From NCBI RefSeq assembly GCF_902459555.1, contig NZ_CABPSM010000006.1, positions 124,001 through 188,000 of the forward strand: a stretch of DNA of 64,000 nucleotides, given 5' to 3'. Below the pieces are notes generated by a model. The model made no database searches. It worked only from the letters and a program-made list of their open reading frames with translations, and was not told where the DNA came from. This document shows positions 48,873 through 57,943 of the stretch, in pieces. The position numbers and the translations under genes are program-made. The stretch comes from Pandoraea horticolens. Lineage in GTDB: Bacteria > Pseudomonadota > Gammaproteobacteria > Burkholderiales > Burkholderiaceae. Each line of letters opens with the position of its first letter. The stretch's first letter is position 1.

Positions 48873-49532
48873 ATGTCGACCATCATTCCGAAAGAACGCC
48901 TCTCTGCCTGGCAACGCTGGGAGATGGCGTCGTTCGACCCGCCGCCGCCCCCGCCACCGCCGCAACCGAAGGCGCCCAGCCCGCTCGAAGATCCCGCGCT
49001 AGTGGAACAGATTGCCGCCTGGCGCGAAGCCGCGCGTGCCGAAGGCCACGCGCAAGGGTATGCCGCCGGTCAGGCCGAGGGCTACGCCGCCGGACAGGCA
49101 GCGGGCCAGCACGAAGTCGACGCGCGCGCCGCGCAACTCGCCGATATCGCGCACGGCTTCGGCACTGCCGTGAACGCCATCGACCGCGAAGTGTCCGAGC
49201 CGCTGCTCGGGCTGGCGCTCGACATCGCACGTCAGGCCCTGCGTCAGACACTCACCATCCATCCGGAAACGCTGCTGCCCATCGTGCGCGAGCTGCTTTC
49301 CAACGATCCGCTCACCGGTTCGCCGCGTCTGCTCCTCAACCCGGAAGACGTCGCACTGGTCGAAGCCCACGTGGGTGCGGAACTGCGCGCCGCCGGCTGG
49401 TCGGTGCGCGCCGACTCCACCATCGAACGCGGCGGCTGCAAGGCCGAGGCCGCGAGCGGCGAAGTCGACGCCACCGTCGCCACCCGCTGGCAACGCGTGA
49501 TGGCCGCGCTGGGCAAGGATCTGCCATGGTGA
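48873..49532 (+). CDS. fliH: Flagellar assembly protein FliH
   Basis: 219 residues. Regulator and peripheral stalk of the FliI export ATPase. A Pro-rich N-terminus ([11 protein letters not shown]) is followed by an [22 protein letters not shown] repeat, the Gly-x-x-x-Gly helix typical of FliH, and the C-terminal domain with [13 protein letters not shown] and [23 protein letters not shown]. It overlaps fliI by 7 nt. Confidence 0.96.
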   Translation: MSTIIPKERLSAWQRWEMASFDPPPPPPPPQPKAPSPLEDPALVEQIAAWREAARAEGHAQGYAAGQAEGYAAGQAAGQHEVDARAAQLADIAHGFGTAVNAIDREVSEPLLGLALDIARQALRQTLTIHPETLLPIVRELLSNDPLTGSPRLLLNPEDVALVEAHVGAELRAAGWSVRADSTIERGGCKAEAASGEVDATVATRWQRVMAALGKDLPW

Positions 49533-51256
49533 ACGCCGAACTCACCCCGCTCGCCGCCCATGCGCCGGTGCTGCCAGGCACCGAGAACACGCATGACGAA
49601 GCAACGTCGGACGCATCGCACTCGCCCTCCCCGGCGAACGACGGCACGACGCCTTCGGTGCGCCTGTGGGATGAGATCGACACGACCCAACACACCGTGC
49701 AGGCCGGTGCGCTGCAACCCGACGATCACGACGAAGCGCCCGAACCACCTCAGGCCGAGCTAGGCGCGACCGCCGAATCCGGCACTATCGACACCGCCAG
49801 AGGCACCGTTGCGGCCTCCTCCGCGCCAAAGGCGGCCGTGCATGTCCTGGACGCTCGCGAGATCGCACGCGACGCGCATTTGCGCCGCTGGCAGAACACG
49901 CTGCGCGAACGCATCGCCCACGTGCACGCCGTCGAGCCGACCCGCCGATGCGGCCGCCTCACCCGTGCTGCGGGTCTCGTACTCGAAGCCGTCGGTCTGC
50001 GCCTGCCGGTCGGGGCGGGCTGCCTGATCGAACTGCCTGTGCACGACCCCTCGCGCGAGCCGGCCACAGCCGAAGCGGAGGTCGTCGGTTTCGGCGGCGA
50101 TCGCCTGTTCCTCATGCCGCAGACGGAAGTCGCCGGCTTGCTCCCCGGCGCACGCGTGTTCCCGATGGAGCCGGCCGCCGACGGTCCGCTTGCGAATCAG
50201 CGCCACAACGGCAAACGTCTACCGGTCGGTGAAGCGCTGCTCGGCCGCGTGGTCGATGCCGCCGGCCGCCCGCTCGACGACTTTGGCCCGCTCGGCCTGA
50301 CCGATAGCGCCTCGCTCGCGTCGGCGCCGATCAACCCGCTGGGCCGCGCGCCCATCGAATCGGTGCTCGACGTTGGCGTGCGCGCGATCAACTCGCTGCT
50401 CACCGTCGGACGCGGCCAGCGCATGGGCCTCTTTGCCGGCTCGGGCGTCGGCAAGAGCGTACTGCTCGGCATGATGGCTCGCTTTACGCAGGCCGAAGTC
50501 ATCGTCGTCGGTCTGATCGGCGAGCGTGGCCGCGAAGTGAAAGACTTCATCGAGAACATTCTCGGACCGGACGGTCTGGCGCGCTCCGTTGTCGTGGCGG
50601 CGCCCGCCGACGTCTCGCCGCTGCTGCGTCTGCAAGGCGCGGCGTACGCCACCACGCTGGCCGAGTACTTCCGCGATCAGGGCAAAGATGTACTGCTCAT
50701 CATGGACTCGCTCACCCGTTACGCCATGGCACAACGCGAAATCGCGCTGGCCATCGGTGAGCCACCGGCCACGAAAGGTTATCCGCCTTCGGTGTTTGCG
50801 AAGCTGCCGGCGCTGGTCGAGCGCGCCGGTAACGGCCCCGACGGCGGCGGCTCGATCACGGCGTTCTATACCGTGCTCACCGAAGGCGACGATCAGCAGG
50901 ACCCAATTGCCGACTCGGCCCGCGCCATTCTCGACGGCCACATCGTGCTCTCGCGCCAACTGGCGGAGTCGGGACATTACCCGGCCATCGACATCGAACA
51001 ATCGATCAGCCGTGCGATGGCCGCCCTCATCGACGACAGCCAGTTCGACAAGGTCAGGCGCTTCAAACAAATGCTCTCGCGCTACCAGCGCAATCGCGAC
51101 CTCATCAATGTGGGCGCGTACGCGCCGGGCAGCGACCCGATGCTCGATCAGGCGATCGAGCTATACCCCCGTCTCGAGAGCTTCCTGCAACAGGGAATGC
51201 GTGAGCGGGCCAGTTACCCGGAAGCCGTGCACCAGTTGCAAGGTCTGTTCCATTAA
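49526..51256 (+). CDS. fliI: Flagellum-specific ATP synthase FliI, with long N-terminal extension
   Basis: 576 residues, about 110 more than usual. The F1-beta-like core begins near residue 116 ([39 protein letters not shown] in pieces). Walker A is FAGSGVGKS and Walker B is [26 protein letters not shown]; the end is TSS-ATPase-like. The extra N-terminus is Glu/Asp/Pro/Thr-rich and looks disordered. The ATG overlaps fliH by 7 nt, which supports the long form; no internal start has a good ribosome site. The enzyme energises export of flagellar parts with FliH and FliJ. Confidence 0.95.
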   Translation: MVNAELTPLAAHAPVLPGTENTHDEATSDASHSPSPANDGTTPSVRLWDEIDTTQHTVQAGALQPDDHDEAPEPPQAELGATAESGTIDTARGTVAASSAPKAAVHVLDAREIARDAHLRRWQNTLRERIAHVHAVEPTRRCGRLTRAAGLVLEAVGLRLPVGAGCLIELPVHDPSREPATAEAEVVGFGGDRLFLMPQTEVAGLLPGARVFPMEPAADGPLANQRHNGKRLPVGEALLGRVVDAAGRPLDDFGPLGLTDSASLASAPINPLGRAPIESVLDVGVRAINSLLTVGRGQRMGLFAGSGVGKSVLLGMMARFTQAEVIVVGLIGERGREVKDFIENILGPDGLARSVVVAAPADVSPLLRLQGAAYATTLAEYFRDQGKDVLLIMDSLTRYAMAQREIALAIGEPPATKGYPPSVFAKLPALVERAGNGPDGGGSITAFYTVLTEGDDQQDPIADSARAILDGHIVLSRQLAESGHYPAIDIEQSISRAMAALIDDSQFDKVRRFKQMLSRYQRNRDLINVGAYAPGSDPMLDQAIELYPRLESFLQQGMRERASYPEAVHQLQGLFH

Positions 51257-51268
51257 GCGGAGGCGGCC

Positions 51269-51721
51269 ATGAACTCCACCCTGCCCCTCAAGTTGCTCAT
51301 CGAACTCGCCCAAAAGGACGTGGACGAGGCCGCACGGCTGCTCGGCGAACGCCAGAGGCAACGCGCCGAAGTCGAGCGTCAGCTCGACTCGCTGCGCGAG
51401 TATCGTCACGAGTACCGCACGCGAATGCAGACGGCGACGATTCAGGGCATGGCGGGCTGCGACTGGCGCAACTTCCAGCAATTCATCGATACGCTCGACA
51501 CCGCCATCGGCCAGCAAGCCATGCTGCTCGAACAGGCGGAGGAGCGTCTCGCGGCCGCGCGCCGCGAATGGCAGGCGCAGCAGCGCCGCCTGAACTCCTT
51601 CGGCACGCTCGCCTCGCGCGAAGCCGCCCGCACGGCCGTGCGGGTCGCGCGTCGCGAGCAGAAGGAAAACGACGAGTACGCCGCGCGCAGCCTGCGCCGC
51701 CGTGCCGAATCCCCGATTTGA
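51269..51721 (+). CDS. fliJ: Flagellar export protein FliJ
   Basis: 150 residues, almost wholly coiled coil (LAQKDVDEAARLLGERQRQRAEVERQLDSLREYRHEYRTRM, and the QQAMLLEQAEERLAAARREWQAQQRRL helix). FliJ is the central stalk of the FliI hexamer. It lies 12 nt after fliI with GGAGG upstream. Confidence 0.95.
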   Translation: MNSTLPLKLLIELAQKDVDEAARLLGERQRQRAEVERQLDSLREYRHEYRTRMQTATIQGMAGCDWRNFQQFIDTLDTAIGQQAMLLEQAEERLAAARREWQAQQRRLNSFGTLASREAARTAVRVARREQKENDEYAARSLRRRAESPI

Positions 51722-51738
51722 AGGAAAAGGAAACCGAC

Positions 51739-53199
51739 ATGTCGATTCTGAGCTTCCTCACCGATTCCGCGGCTGCCGCCCAACAAGCCTTGAAGGCCAA
51801 CCGCGCCGGTTCGTCGAACACCGACGACAGCGGTGTGCTGCCCTTCTCCGCCGTGCTCTCGCAGCAGACCCGCCAGAACGCCCAGCCCGCCGGCAGCGCA
51901 AACAACGGCACGCCGCAGGCGAGCCAGAGCAATACGTCCGGCAACGCGCCGGGCAACAACGGCAGCACGAAGGCGGCCGACAACGCCGCGAACAACAGTG
52001 CATCGGCCGGCCAGACAGGCCAGGCGGGGCAGACGAACGCTTCGAAAAGCCCCTCGAAAACGACGGCCGCCGCTAACGACAAGGGCGACAAGAGCGATAA
52101 GAGCAATGGCGCCGACGACGAGGTGCACGCCAGCGCAGCGCCCGGCGATCCGGCGGCCGCCCTTGCCGTGGCGCTGGCCGCCATGAACAACGCGCCGCTC
52201 CAGCCGCAAGCACCGGTGCCGGCAAGCCCGACCGACACCAGCGCAACGGACGGCAAGCCCGGCACCGGCACGGCCATCGCCGCCGCCGTGAACGGTGCAT
52301 TGCAAGCCGCCGGTGCTGCCCAACTGACGGGCCAGCCGCCGGCCGGCGCTACCGCAGCCGACGCGAAGACCGCGCCCACGACCGCCACCGCGAGCGCACC
52401 GGCCAACGGCACGGTCACGCCGGCAACGTCGAACGCCGGCAAGACCGGCGGGATCTCGCTCGACGCGCTGGCCAAGAACGCCACGACCGCCCCGGCAACC
52501 GCCGCCGCACAATCGGCGGCCACCGACGCCAAGGCAGCCGTGCCCCCGGCGGGTGCAGACGCCCAAGCCGCGCAGCGCATGGCCGACGCAATGGCATTGG
52601 CCCAGGGCAATCGCGACGCCGCCGCACAAGCCACCACCGCCGCCACGCAGGCGGCTGCCCAAGTCATGCAGACGGCCACGCCGGCCGTCGACGCCCAGCC
52701 GCAATTGCAGGTGCAGGCCAATCTGCCGGCAGCGCTCGCACTGAACGCCCGCGTCGGCACGCAGGACTGGAACAACCAGCTTTCGCAGCAAGTGGTGTGG
52801 CTGTCGTCCGCGCATGCACAGACTGCGCAACTGAGCCTGAACCCGCCCGATCTCGGCCCGCTGCATGTCGTGTTGAACGTGGCGAACGACTCTGCGCAAG
52901 CGATGTTCGTCTCGCAGCACGCGGCGGTGCGCGACGCCGTGCAGGCCGCCCTGCCGCAACTGCGTGAAAGCCTCGCGAACAATGGCATCGCGCTGGGCAA
53001 CGCGACCGTCAGCAGCGATAACTCGCAGCAGCAGGCGTTCGCACAGCAAGGCGCAAACGGGAATGGCAGCGGTAACGGACAAGGCAATGGCAACGGACGC
53101 GGCACGCCGGGCTTCGGTCAGGCCGACGACGCGGCGCTCGCCACGACCGTGAGCGTGCCGGTGCGGGCGAGCAACGGCCTCGTCGACACGTTTGCCTGA
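51739..53199 (+). CDS. fliK: Flagellar hook-length control protein FliK
   Basis: 486 residues, ATG at 51739 after AAGGAAAAGGA. The Ala/Thr/Asn/Pro-rich first 330 residues serve as ruler; the C-terminal Flg_hook domain reads WNNQLSQQVVWLSSAHAQTAQLSLNPPDLGPLHVVLNVANDSAQAMFVSQHAAVRDAVQAALPQLRESLANNGI in pieces. It measures hook length and switches export. Highly repetitive composition gives long false frames on the other strand. Confidence 0.96.
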   Translation: MSILSFLTDSAAAAQQALKANRAGSSNTDDSGVLPFSAVLSQQTRQNAQPAGSANNGTPQASQSNTSGNAPGNNGSTKAADNAANNSASAGQTGQAGQTNASKSPSKTTAAANDKGDKSDKSNGADDEVHASAAPGDPAAALAVALAAMNNAPLQPQAPVPASPTDTSATDGKPGTGTAIAAAVNGALQAAGAAQLTGQPPAGATAADAKTAPTTATASAPANGTVTPATSNAGKTGGISLDALAKNATTAPATAAAQSAATDAKAAVPPAGADAQAAQRMADAMALAQGNRDAAAQATTAATQAAAQVMQTATPAVDAQPQLQVQANLPAALALNARVGTQDWNNQLSQQVVWLSSAHAQTAQLSLNPPDLGPLHVVLNVANDSAQAMFVSQHAAVRDAVQAALPQLRESLANNGIALGNATVSSDNSQQQAFAQQGANGNGSGNGQGNGNGRGTPGFGQADDAALATTVSVPVRASNGLVDTFA

Positions 53200-53276
53200 T
53201 CTCCCGAACCGGACAGCAACACTTGGATGGCGGTGAAGCCGCGCGCAAACCAGCGCAACCGGGCACCGCACTACCC

Positions 53277-53304
53277 TAAAGCAAGCGGGTTTTTCTGCCG
53301 TTAA
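53277..53304 (+). promoter_or_regulatory. Possible sigma-28 promoter upstream of fliL
   Basis: TAAA (53277-53280), 16 nt, GCCGTTAA (53297-53304), against TAAA-N15-GCCGATAA: one nt too long but seven of eight at -10. It lies in the 201-nt gap between fliK and fliL, the largest gap within the fliF-fliR run, so it may start a second transcript. Confidence 0.5.
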
Positions 53305-53400
53305 GACAAAGACGCGAGTTAGACGCGATTGTCCCTTCTTTTCGGCCGATCACCCCTTGGCGGGTTAGCCGACAATCATTACCCAATAGCAGGCGAATAC

Positions 53401-53883
53401 ATGGCAAATCCCGCACCGACGCAAGCCGCGGCCCCCTCCGGAGGTGGCGTGCGCAAATGGATTCTGTTGATCGTTGCGGTAGCGCTTATGGCTGCCGCAG
53501 GGGCGGCAACGGCTGTGTATTTGCTCACCGGACGTAGCGAAGCGGCAAAAGCACCGCCGCCCCCGCCGCCGCCCGTCTTCGTTGGCATGGACCCGTTCAC
53601 GGTGAACCTGTCGGGCGAAGACGGCGAGCGATACCTGCATATCGGCCTCTCGCTCAAGGTGGCGGACGCCGAAACGCAAGCTCGCATCACGCAGCACATG
53701 CCCGAAGTGCGCAGCCGCGTGTTGCTGTTGTTGTCGTCCAAGCAGCCTCAGGATCTGGCCACGATCGACGGCAAGCGCCGTCTGGCGAGCGAGATTCGCA
53801 CGCTGGTCGCGCAGCCGTTTGCGGCCAACATGCCGCAGCAGGCCGTGGGCGAAGTGCTGTTCACCGCGTTTGTAATTCAGTGA
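53401..53883 (+). CDS. fliL: Flagellar basal body-associated protein FliL
   Basis: 160 residues; one membrane helix near the N-terminus (WILLIVAVALMAAAGAATAVYLL), then a periplasmic stomatin-like domain (FVGMDPFTVNLSGEDGERYLHIGLSLKVADAETQARITQHMPEVRSRVLLLLSS in pieces). It associates with the stators. AGGCGA lies upstream of the ATG. First gene of fliLMNOPQR. Confidence 0.96.
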   Translation: MANPAPTQAAAPSGGGVRKWILLIVAVALMAAAGAATAVYLLTGRSEAAKAPPPPPPPVFVGMDPFTVNLSGEDGERYLHIGLSLKVADAETQARITQHMPEVRSRVLLLLSSKQPQDLATIDGKRRLASEIRTLVAQPFAANMPQQAVGEVLFTAFVIQ

Positions 53884-53890
53884 GTGATTC

Positions 53891-54889
53891 ATGGCGCATG
53901 AGGAGTTCCTGTCGCAGGAAGAAGTCGATGCCCTTCTGAAGGGTGTCACCGGCGAGCAGGATGACCGGTCCGAGTCGGAAGTCTATTCCGGCATCAGGCC
54001 ATACAACATCGCGACGCAAGAGCGTATCGTGCGCGGGCGCATGCCCACGCTCGAGATCATCAACGACCGCTTCTCGCGACTGTTCCGCATTGCGCTGTTC
54101 AACTTCATGCGCCGCAGCGCCGAAATTTCGGTCAGTCCGGTGCGTGTTCAGAAGTACAGCGAGTTCATTCGCAACCTGCCCGTCCCGACCAACCTCAATC
54201 TGGTTCACATCAAGCCACTGCGCGGCACGGCGCTGTTCGTGTTCGATCCGAACCTCGTGTTTCTGGTGGTGGATAACCTGTTCGGCGGCGACGGCCGGTT
54301 CCACACCCGCGTTGAAGGGCGCGATTTCACGCAGACCGAGCAACGCATCATCGGGCGCCTGCTCGATCTGGTGTTCGAGAACTACGGTGCGTCGTGGAAG
54401 CCGGTATATCCGGTCGAATTCGAATATGTGCGTGCCGAAATGCATACGCAGTTCGCCAACGTCGCCACGCCCAACGAGGTGGTGGTCACGACCACATTCG
54501 ATATCGAGTTCGGTTCGGTCGGCGGCGAATTTCACATCTGCATGCCGTACTCGATGATCGAGCCGATGCGCGATCAGCTCTCGAGTCCGTTGCAAGGCGA
54601 AACGCTCGAGGTCGACAAGCGCTGGGTGCGTCTGCTCTCGCAACAGGTGCAGGCGGCCGATGTCGAAATCGTGACCAACCTCGCCCAGATCGACATGACG
54701 CTCTCGCAGTTGCTCAACATGCGCGTAGGCGACGTGATTCCGCTCGACGTGCCCGAGGTGCTGGAGGCCAAGGTCGACGGCGTGCCCGTGATGGAATGCA
54801 ATTACGGCGTCTTCAATGGTCAATACGCGCTGCGCGTGAACCAGATGATCAACCATTCGCACAGCGATTACACGAAGGACAACGAGTGA
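53891..54889 (+). CDS. fliM: Flagellar motor switch protein FliM
   Basis: 332 residues. The N-terminal FLSQEEVDALLKGV is the CheY-P binding peptide; the middle domain has RIVRGRMPTLEIINDRFSRLFR; the C-terminal SpoA domain ends with MECNYGVFNGQYALRVNQMI. It transmits chemotactic signals to the C ring. Its stop shares a base with fliN's start. Confidence 0.98.
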   Translation: MAHEEFLSQEEVDALLKGVTGEQDDRSESEVYSGIRPYNIATQERIVRGRMPTLEIINDRFSRLFRIALFNFMRRSAEISVSPVRVQKYSEFIRNLPVPTNLNLVHIKPLRGTALFVFDPNLVFLVVDNLFGGDGRFHTRVEGRDFTQTEQRIIGRLLDLVFENYGASWKPVYPVEFEYVRAEMHTQFANVATPNEVVVTTTFDIEFGSVGGEFHICMPYSMIEPMRDQLSSPLQGETLEVDKRWVRLLSQQVQAADVEIVTNLAQIDMTLSQLLNMRVGDVIPLDVPEVLEAKVDGVPVMECNYGVFNGQYALRVNQMINHSHSDYTKDNE

Positions 54890-55329
54890 TGAGCGATACC
54901 CCTCAAACGCCTGGTGAGGACGCCCAGGCCATGGCGGACGAGTGGGCCAGCGCCATGGCGGAGCAGACGTCTGCCGAGCCGGAGCCCGCTAGCGCGCCGC
55001 AACCGGCCGCCGCCCCTGTGTTTCAGCCGCTTGCCGCCACCGCGGGGAATCCCCCGACGGCCACGCACAACGACATCGACCTGATTCTCGACATCCCGGT
55101 GCAAATGACCGTAGAACTGGGCCGCACGAAGATCGCCATCAAGAACCTGCTGCAACTGGCGCAAGGTTCCGTCGTGGAACTCGACGGCATGGCCGGCGAG
55201 CCGATGGACGTGCTGGTCAATGGCTGCCTCATCGCCCAAGGCGAAGTGGTGGTCGTGAACGACAAGTTCGGCATCCGCCTGACTGATATCATCACGCCAT
55301 CCGAACGCATCCGTAAGCTCAATCGATGA
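54889..55329 (+). CDS. fliN: Flagellar motor switch protein FliN
   Basis: 146 residues. Acidic Pro/Ala-rich N-terminus, then the SpoA domain (DLILDIPVQMTVELGRTKIAIKNLLQLAQGSVVELDGMAGEPMDVLVNGCLIAQGEVVVVNDKFGIRLTDII, read in pieces). C-ring base component and docking site of FliH. ATG overlaps the fliM stop as TGATG. Confidence 0.98.
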   Translation: MSDTPQTPGEDAQAMADEWASAMAEQTSAEPEPASAPQPAAAPVFQPLAATAGNPPTATHNDIDLILDIPVQMTVELGRTKIAIKNLLQLAQGSVVELDGMAGEPMDVLVNGCLIAQGEVVVVNDKFGIRLTDIITPSERIRKLNR

Positions 55330-55931
55330 TGGCAAGAAAAGTCCACGGCAAGCCCGTGCGGCGTGCCGTGGCAAGCGCCACGACCTCTCGCACCACCTGC
55401 ACCGCCTCCCGCCCCTCCCGCGTGGCGCACGCCGCGCAGGCGACGGCGCGAGCCTTCGGCGCTCTGGCTCGCCGCCGCAGCGTCGGCGGCCTTCTCGGCC
55501 TCGCCTTCCTGACGATCTCCAGCGCGCACGCCCAGAGCCCTGCCTCGCAGGCGGCGGCCGTGCCGAGTCTGGGCGGTGCTGGCATCGTGCAGACGGGGCT
55601 GGGCCTCGTGCTCGTGCTGGCCCTGCTGTTCGGGCTCGCGTGGCTCGCGAAGCGCTTCGGCCTGCAACGCCCGCTGGGGGGCGGCAATGTGCGCATCGTC
55701 GGTAGCGCCGCCGTCGGTCAGCGTGAACGTGTGGTGGTCGTGGAAGTCGCCGGCGACTGGATCGTGCTGGGTGTCGCCCCCGGTCAGGTTCGCAGCCTGC
55801 ATGTGATCGACGCCGATCGCGTCGCCGACATGCCTGCCGCGCCTACCGTTGCCCAACCGGGCGCGCAAGCCAGCCGCGCGGCGCAGGCTTTTGCGCAAAA
55901 ATTGCGCGAATCGATGAAAAAGGATTCCTGA
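55326..55931 (+). CDS. fliO: Flagellar biosynthetic protein FliO
   Basis: 201 residues, longer than usual through a basic N-terminal extension of about 55 residues before a hydrophobic segment ([17 protein letters not shown]) and the true FliO helix ([22 protein letters not shown]). The C-terminal half matches Fli[40 protein letters not shown] in pieces. It assists assembly of FliP rings. Overlaps fliN by 4 nt; a second ATG follows at once. Confidence 0.9.
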   Translation: MMARKVHGKPVRRAVASATTSRTTCTASRPSRVAHAAQATARAFGALARRRSVGGLLGLAFLTISSAHAQSPASQAAAVPSLGGAGIVQTGLGLVLVLALLFGLAWLAKRFGLQRPLGGGNVRIVGSAAVGQRERVVVVEVAGDWIVLGVAPGQVRSLHVIDADRVADMPAAPTVAQPGAQASRAAQAFAQKLRESMKKDS

Positions 55932-56737
55932 TGTTGCGTGGCTTGCTGTGCGCCGGAACGTCTCGGGGCCCGGTGGGTCCGACGCTGGGTCTGGCGCAGG
56001 GACTGATGTTCGGGCTGGTGCTCGCCTGCCTCACCTTGCCGGGCACGGCACTCGCGCAGGCCACGCTGCCCGCGCTGACCACGACACCGGCTCCCGGCGG
56101 CGGACAGACCTATTCGCTGTCCGTGCAGACGATGCTGCTGCTCACATCGCTGGGCTTCCTGCCCGCGATGCTGCTGATGATGACGGCCTTCACGCGCATC
56201 ATCATCGTGCTCTCGCTGCTACGCCATGCCATTGGCGTGCAGACCTCGCCGCCGAACCAGATCCTGATCGGGCTTGCCCTGTTCCTGACGTTCTTCGTCA
56301 TGTCGCCGGTCTTCGACCAGGCGTACACCAACGCCTATCAGCCGTTTTCCGCCAACAAGATCAGCTTCGAACAAGCCATCGACACCGGGGCCAAGCCATT
56401 CCACGCGTTCATGCTCAAGCAGACCCGCGAAGCCGATCTGGCGCTCTTCGCCAAGCTGGCCAAGACACCGCCGATGAACGGCCCGGAAGACGTGCCGATG
56501 CGCATTCTCGTGCCTGCCTTCGCCACGAGCGAGCTGAAGACGGCATTCCAGATCGGCTTCACGATCTTCATCCCGTTCCTGATTATCGATCTGGTGGTCG
56601 CGAGCGTGCTGATGTCGATGGGGATGATGATGGTCTCACCCTCGACCGTGTCGCTGCCGTTCAAGCTGATGCTGTTCGTGGTGGTCGACGGCTGGCAATT
56701 GCTGCTGGGCTCGCTGGCCCAGAGCTTCACCATGTAG
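55931..56737 (+). CDS. fliP: Flagellar biosynthetic protein FliP
   Basis: 268 residues. Core of the export gate. Signal peptide to about residue 37 (LPGTALAQ), then [59 protein letters not shown] in pieces, and the C-terminal [40 protein letters not shown]. Start shares one base with the fliO stop. Confidence 0.98.
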   Translation: MLRGLLCAGTSRGPVGPTLGLAQGLMFGLVLACLTLPGTALAQATLPALTTTPAPGGGQTYSLSVQTMLLLTSLGFLPAMLLMMTAFTRIIIVLSLLRHAIGVQTSPPNQILIGLALFLTFFVMSPVFDQAYTNAYQPFSANKISFEQAIDTGAKPFHAFMLKQTREADLALFAKLAKTPPMNGPEDVPMRILVPAFATSELKTAFQIGFTIFIPFLIIDLVVASVLMSMGMMMVSPSTVSLPFKLMLFVVVDGWQLLLGSLAQSFTM

Positions 56738-56753
56738 CGACGAGGAACGCGAA

Positions 56754-57023
56754 ATGACTCCGGAAACCGTCATGGCGCTGGCCCATCAGGCCATGCAGGT
56801 CACACTGTTGCTCGCCGCACCGCTGCTGCTCGTCGCCCTCGTCTCCGGTCTGCTCGTCAGCCTGTTTCAGGCCGCCACGCAGATCAACGAAATGACGCTG
56901 TCGTTCATCCCCAAGCTGCTCGCGGTATTCGTCACGCTCGTGATCGCGGGTCCGTGGATGCTTAACCTGATGGTCGACTACATGCGCCAGTTGCTCACCG
57001 GTATTCCCGGCCTCGTCGGGTAA
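56754..57023 (+). CDS. fliQ: Flagellar biosynthetic protein FliQ
   Basis: 89 residues, two membrane helices (MQVTLLLAAPLLLVALVSGLLVSLFQAATQINEMTLSFIPKLLAVFVTLVIAGPWML in pieces). Part of the FliPQR export gate. Follows fliP after 16 nt. Confidence 0.98.
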   Translation: MTPETVMALAHQAMQVTLLLAAPLLLVALVSGLLVSLFQAATQINEMTLSFIPKLLAVFVTLVIAGPWMLNLMVDYMRQLLTGIPGLVG

Positions 57024-57035
57024 GCCGCGCCGGCT

Positions 57036-57827
57036 TTGATCAGCTTCACTTACGAACAGCTCCTGGGCGTCATCGCGACGTTCCTGTTTCCGTTCGTGCG
57101 CCTGCTCGCGCTGTCCATGAGCGCGCCCCTGTTCGGCGATGCCTCCGTGCCCGGCACGGTCAAGATCGGCCTGGCGGGCATCGTCGCGCTGGCGCTCGCT
57201 CCGGTACTCGGCCCCATGCCTGCCGTCTCGCCGTTCTCGTGGGAAGGTCTGTGGATTCTCGTGCAACAGGTGATGATCGGCGCGGCGCTGGGCTGGTGCA
57301 TGCAGATCGTGTTCTCGGCCATCAGCATGGCGGGCGACTTCGTCGGGTTGCAGATGGGTCTGTCGTTTGCCACGCTGCTCACGCCGAACAGCGACGGCAG
57401 CACGGCCGTGCTCGGCATGCTGCTCAATCTCGTGGCCATGCTCTTGTTCCTCTCCACCAACGGCCATCTGGTGATGTTCGCCACGCTGGTACAGAGCTTC
57501 ACCGTGCTGCCGGTGTCGAGTGCACCGATCTCCGTGGCCGGCTGGCATTACCTCGCCATGCTCGGCGGCCAGCTCTTCACGCTCGCGCTCATGCTGTCGT
57601 TGCCACTCGTCGCGGCGTTGCTGATCTGTAACCTTGCGCTGGGCATCCTGAACCGCGCCGCCCCGCAGCTCAACATCTTCGCCGTGGGCTTTCCGCTCAC
57701 GCTGGGCGTCGGCCTCGTGGTGCTAGAACTGATGATGCCGCGCCTCGCACCGGTCATGGATCACTTCATCGCAACCGGCATCGACATGATGATCCGCGCC
57801 ACGGCCGCCTTCGTGCCCAAGGCCTGA
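57036..57827 (+). CDS. fliR: Flagellar biosynthetic protein FliR
   Basis: 263 residues with several membrane helices; it closes the export gate with FliP and FliQ. Family marks: RLLALSMSAPLFGDASVPGTVKIGLAGIVALAL and GDFVGLQMGLSFATLLTPNSDGSTAVLGMLLNLVAMLLFLSTNGHLV. The start is TTG at 57036, which gives the expected MISFTYEQLLGV; no ATG is near. Last gene before a bidirectional terminator. Confidence 0.96.
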   Translation: MISFTYEQLLGVIATFLFPFVRLLALSMSAPLFGDASVPGTVKIGLAGIVALALAPVLGPMPAVSPFSWEGLWILVQQVMIGAALGWCMQIVFSAISMAGDFVGLQMGLSFATLLTPNSDGSTAVLGMLLNLVAMLLFLSTNGHLVMFATLVQSFTVLPVSSAPISVAGWHYLAMLGGQLFTLALMLSLPLVAALLICNLALGILNRAAPQLNIFAVGFPLTLGVGLVVLELMMPRLAPVMDHFIATGIDMMIRATAAFVPKA

Positions 57828-57862
57828 GACCGGCGCTCGCGGCATGGTGCACGTCCCGAAAC

Positions 57863-57908
57863 GACTGCGGGCCACCCGGCGTCATGCCGCGTGGCCCGCA
57901 GTCTTTCC
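57863..57908. terminator. Bidirectional terminator between fliR and flgL
   Basis: Perfect 13-bp stem GACTGCGGGCCAC/GTGGCCCGCAGTC (57863-57875 with 57891-57903) followed by TTTCC on the plus strand and GTTTCG on the minus strand. It separates the converging fliL-R and flgHIJKL runs. Confidence 0.8.
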
Positions 57909-57943
57909 TGGCTTCTCGCGCGGGCGTACCCGCGCACCGTGCC

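Noticed and set aside
51442-53271. A 609-codon frame antisense to fliK and fliJ
   Set aside because: Produced by the repetitive Ala/Thr codons of fliK; Arg/Gly/Cys-rich and without motifs.
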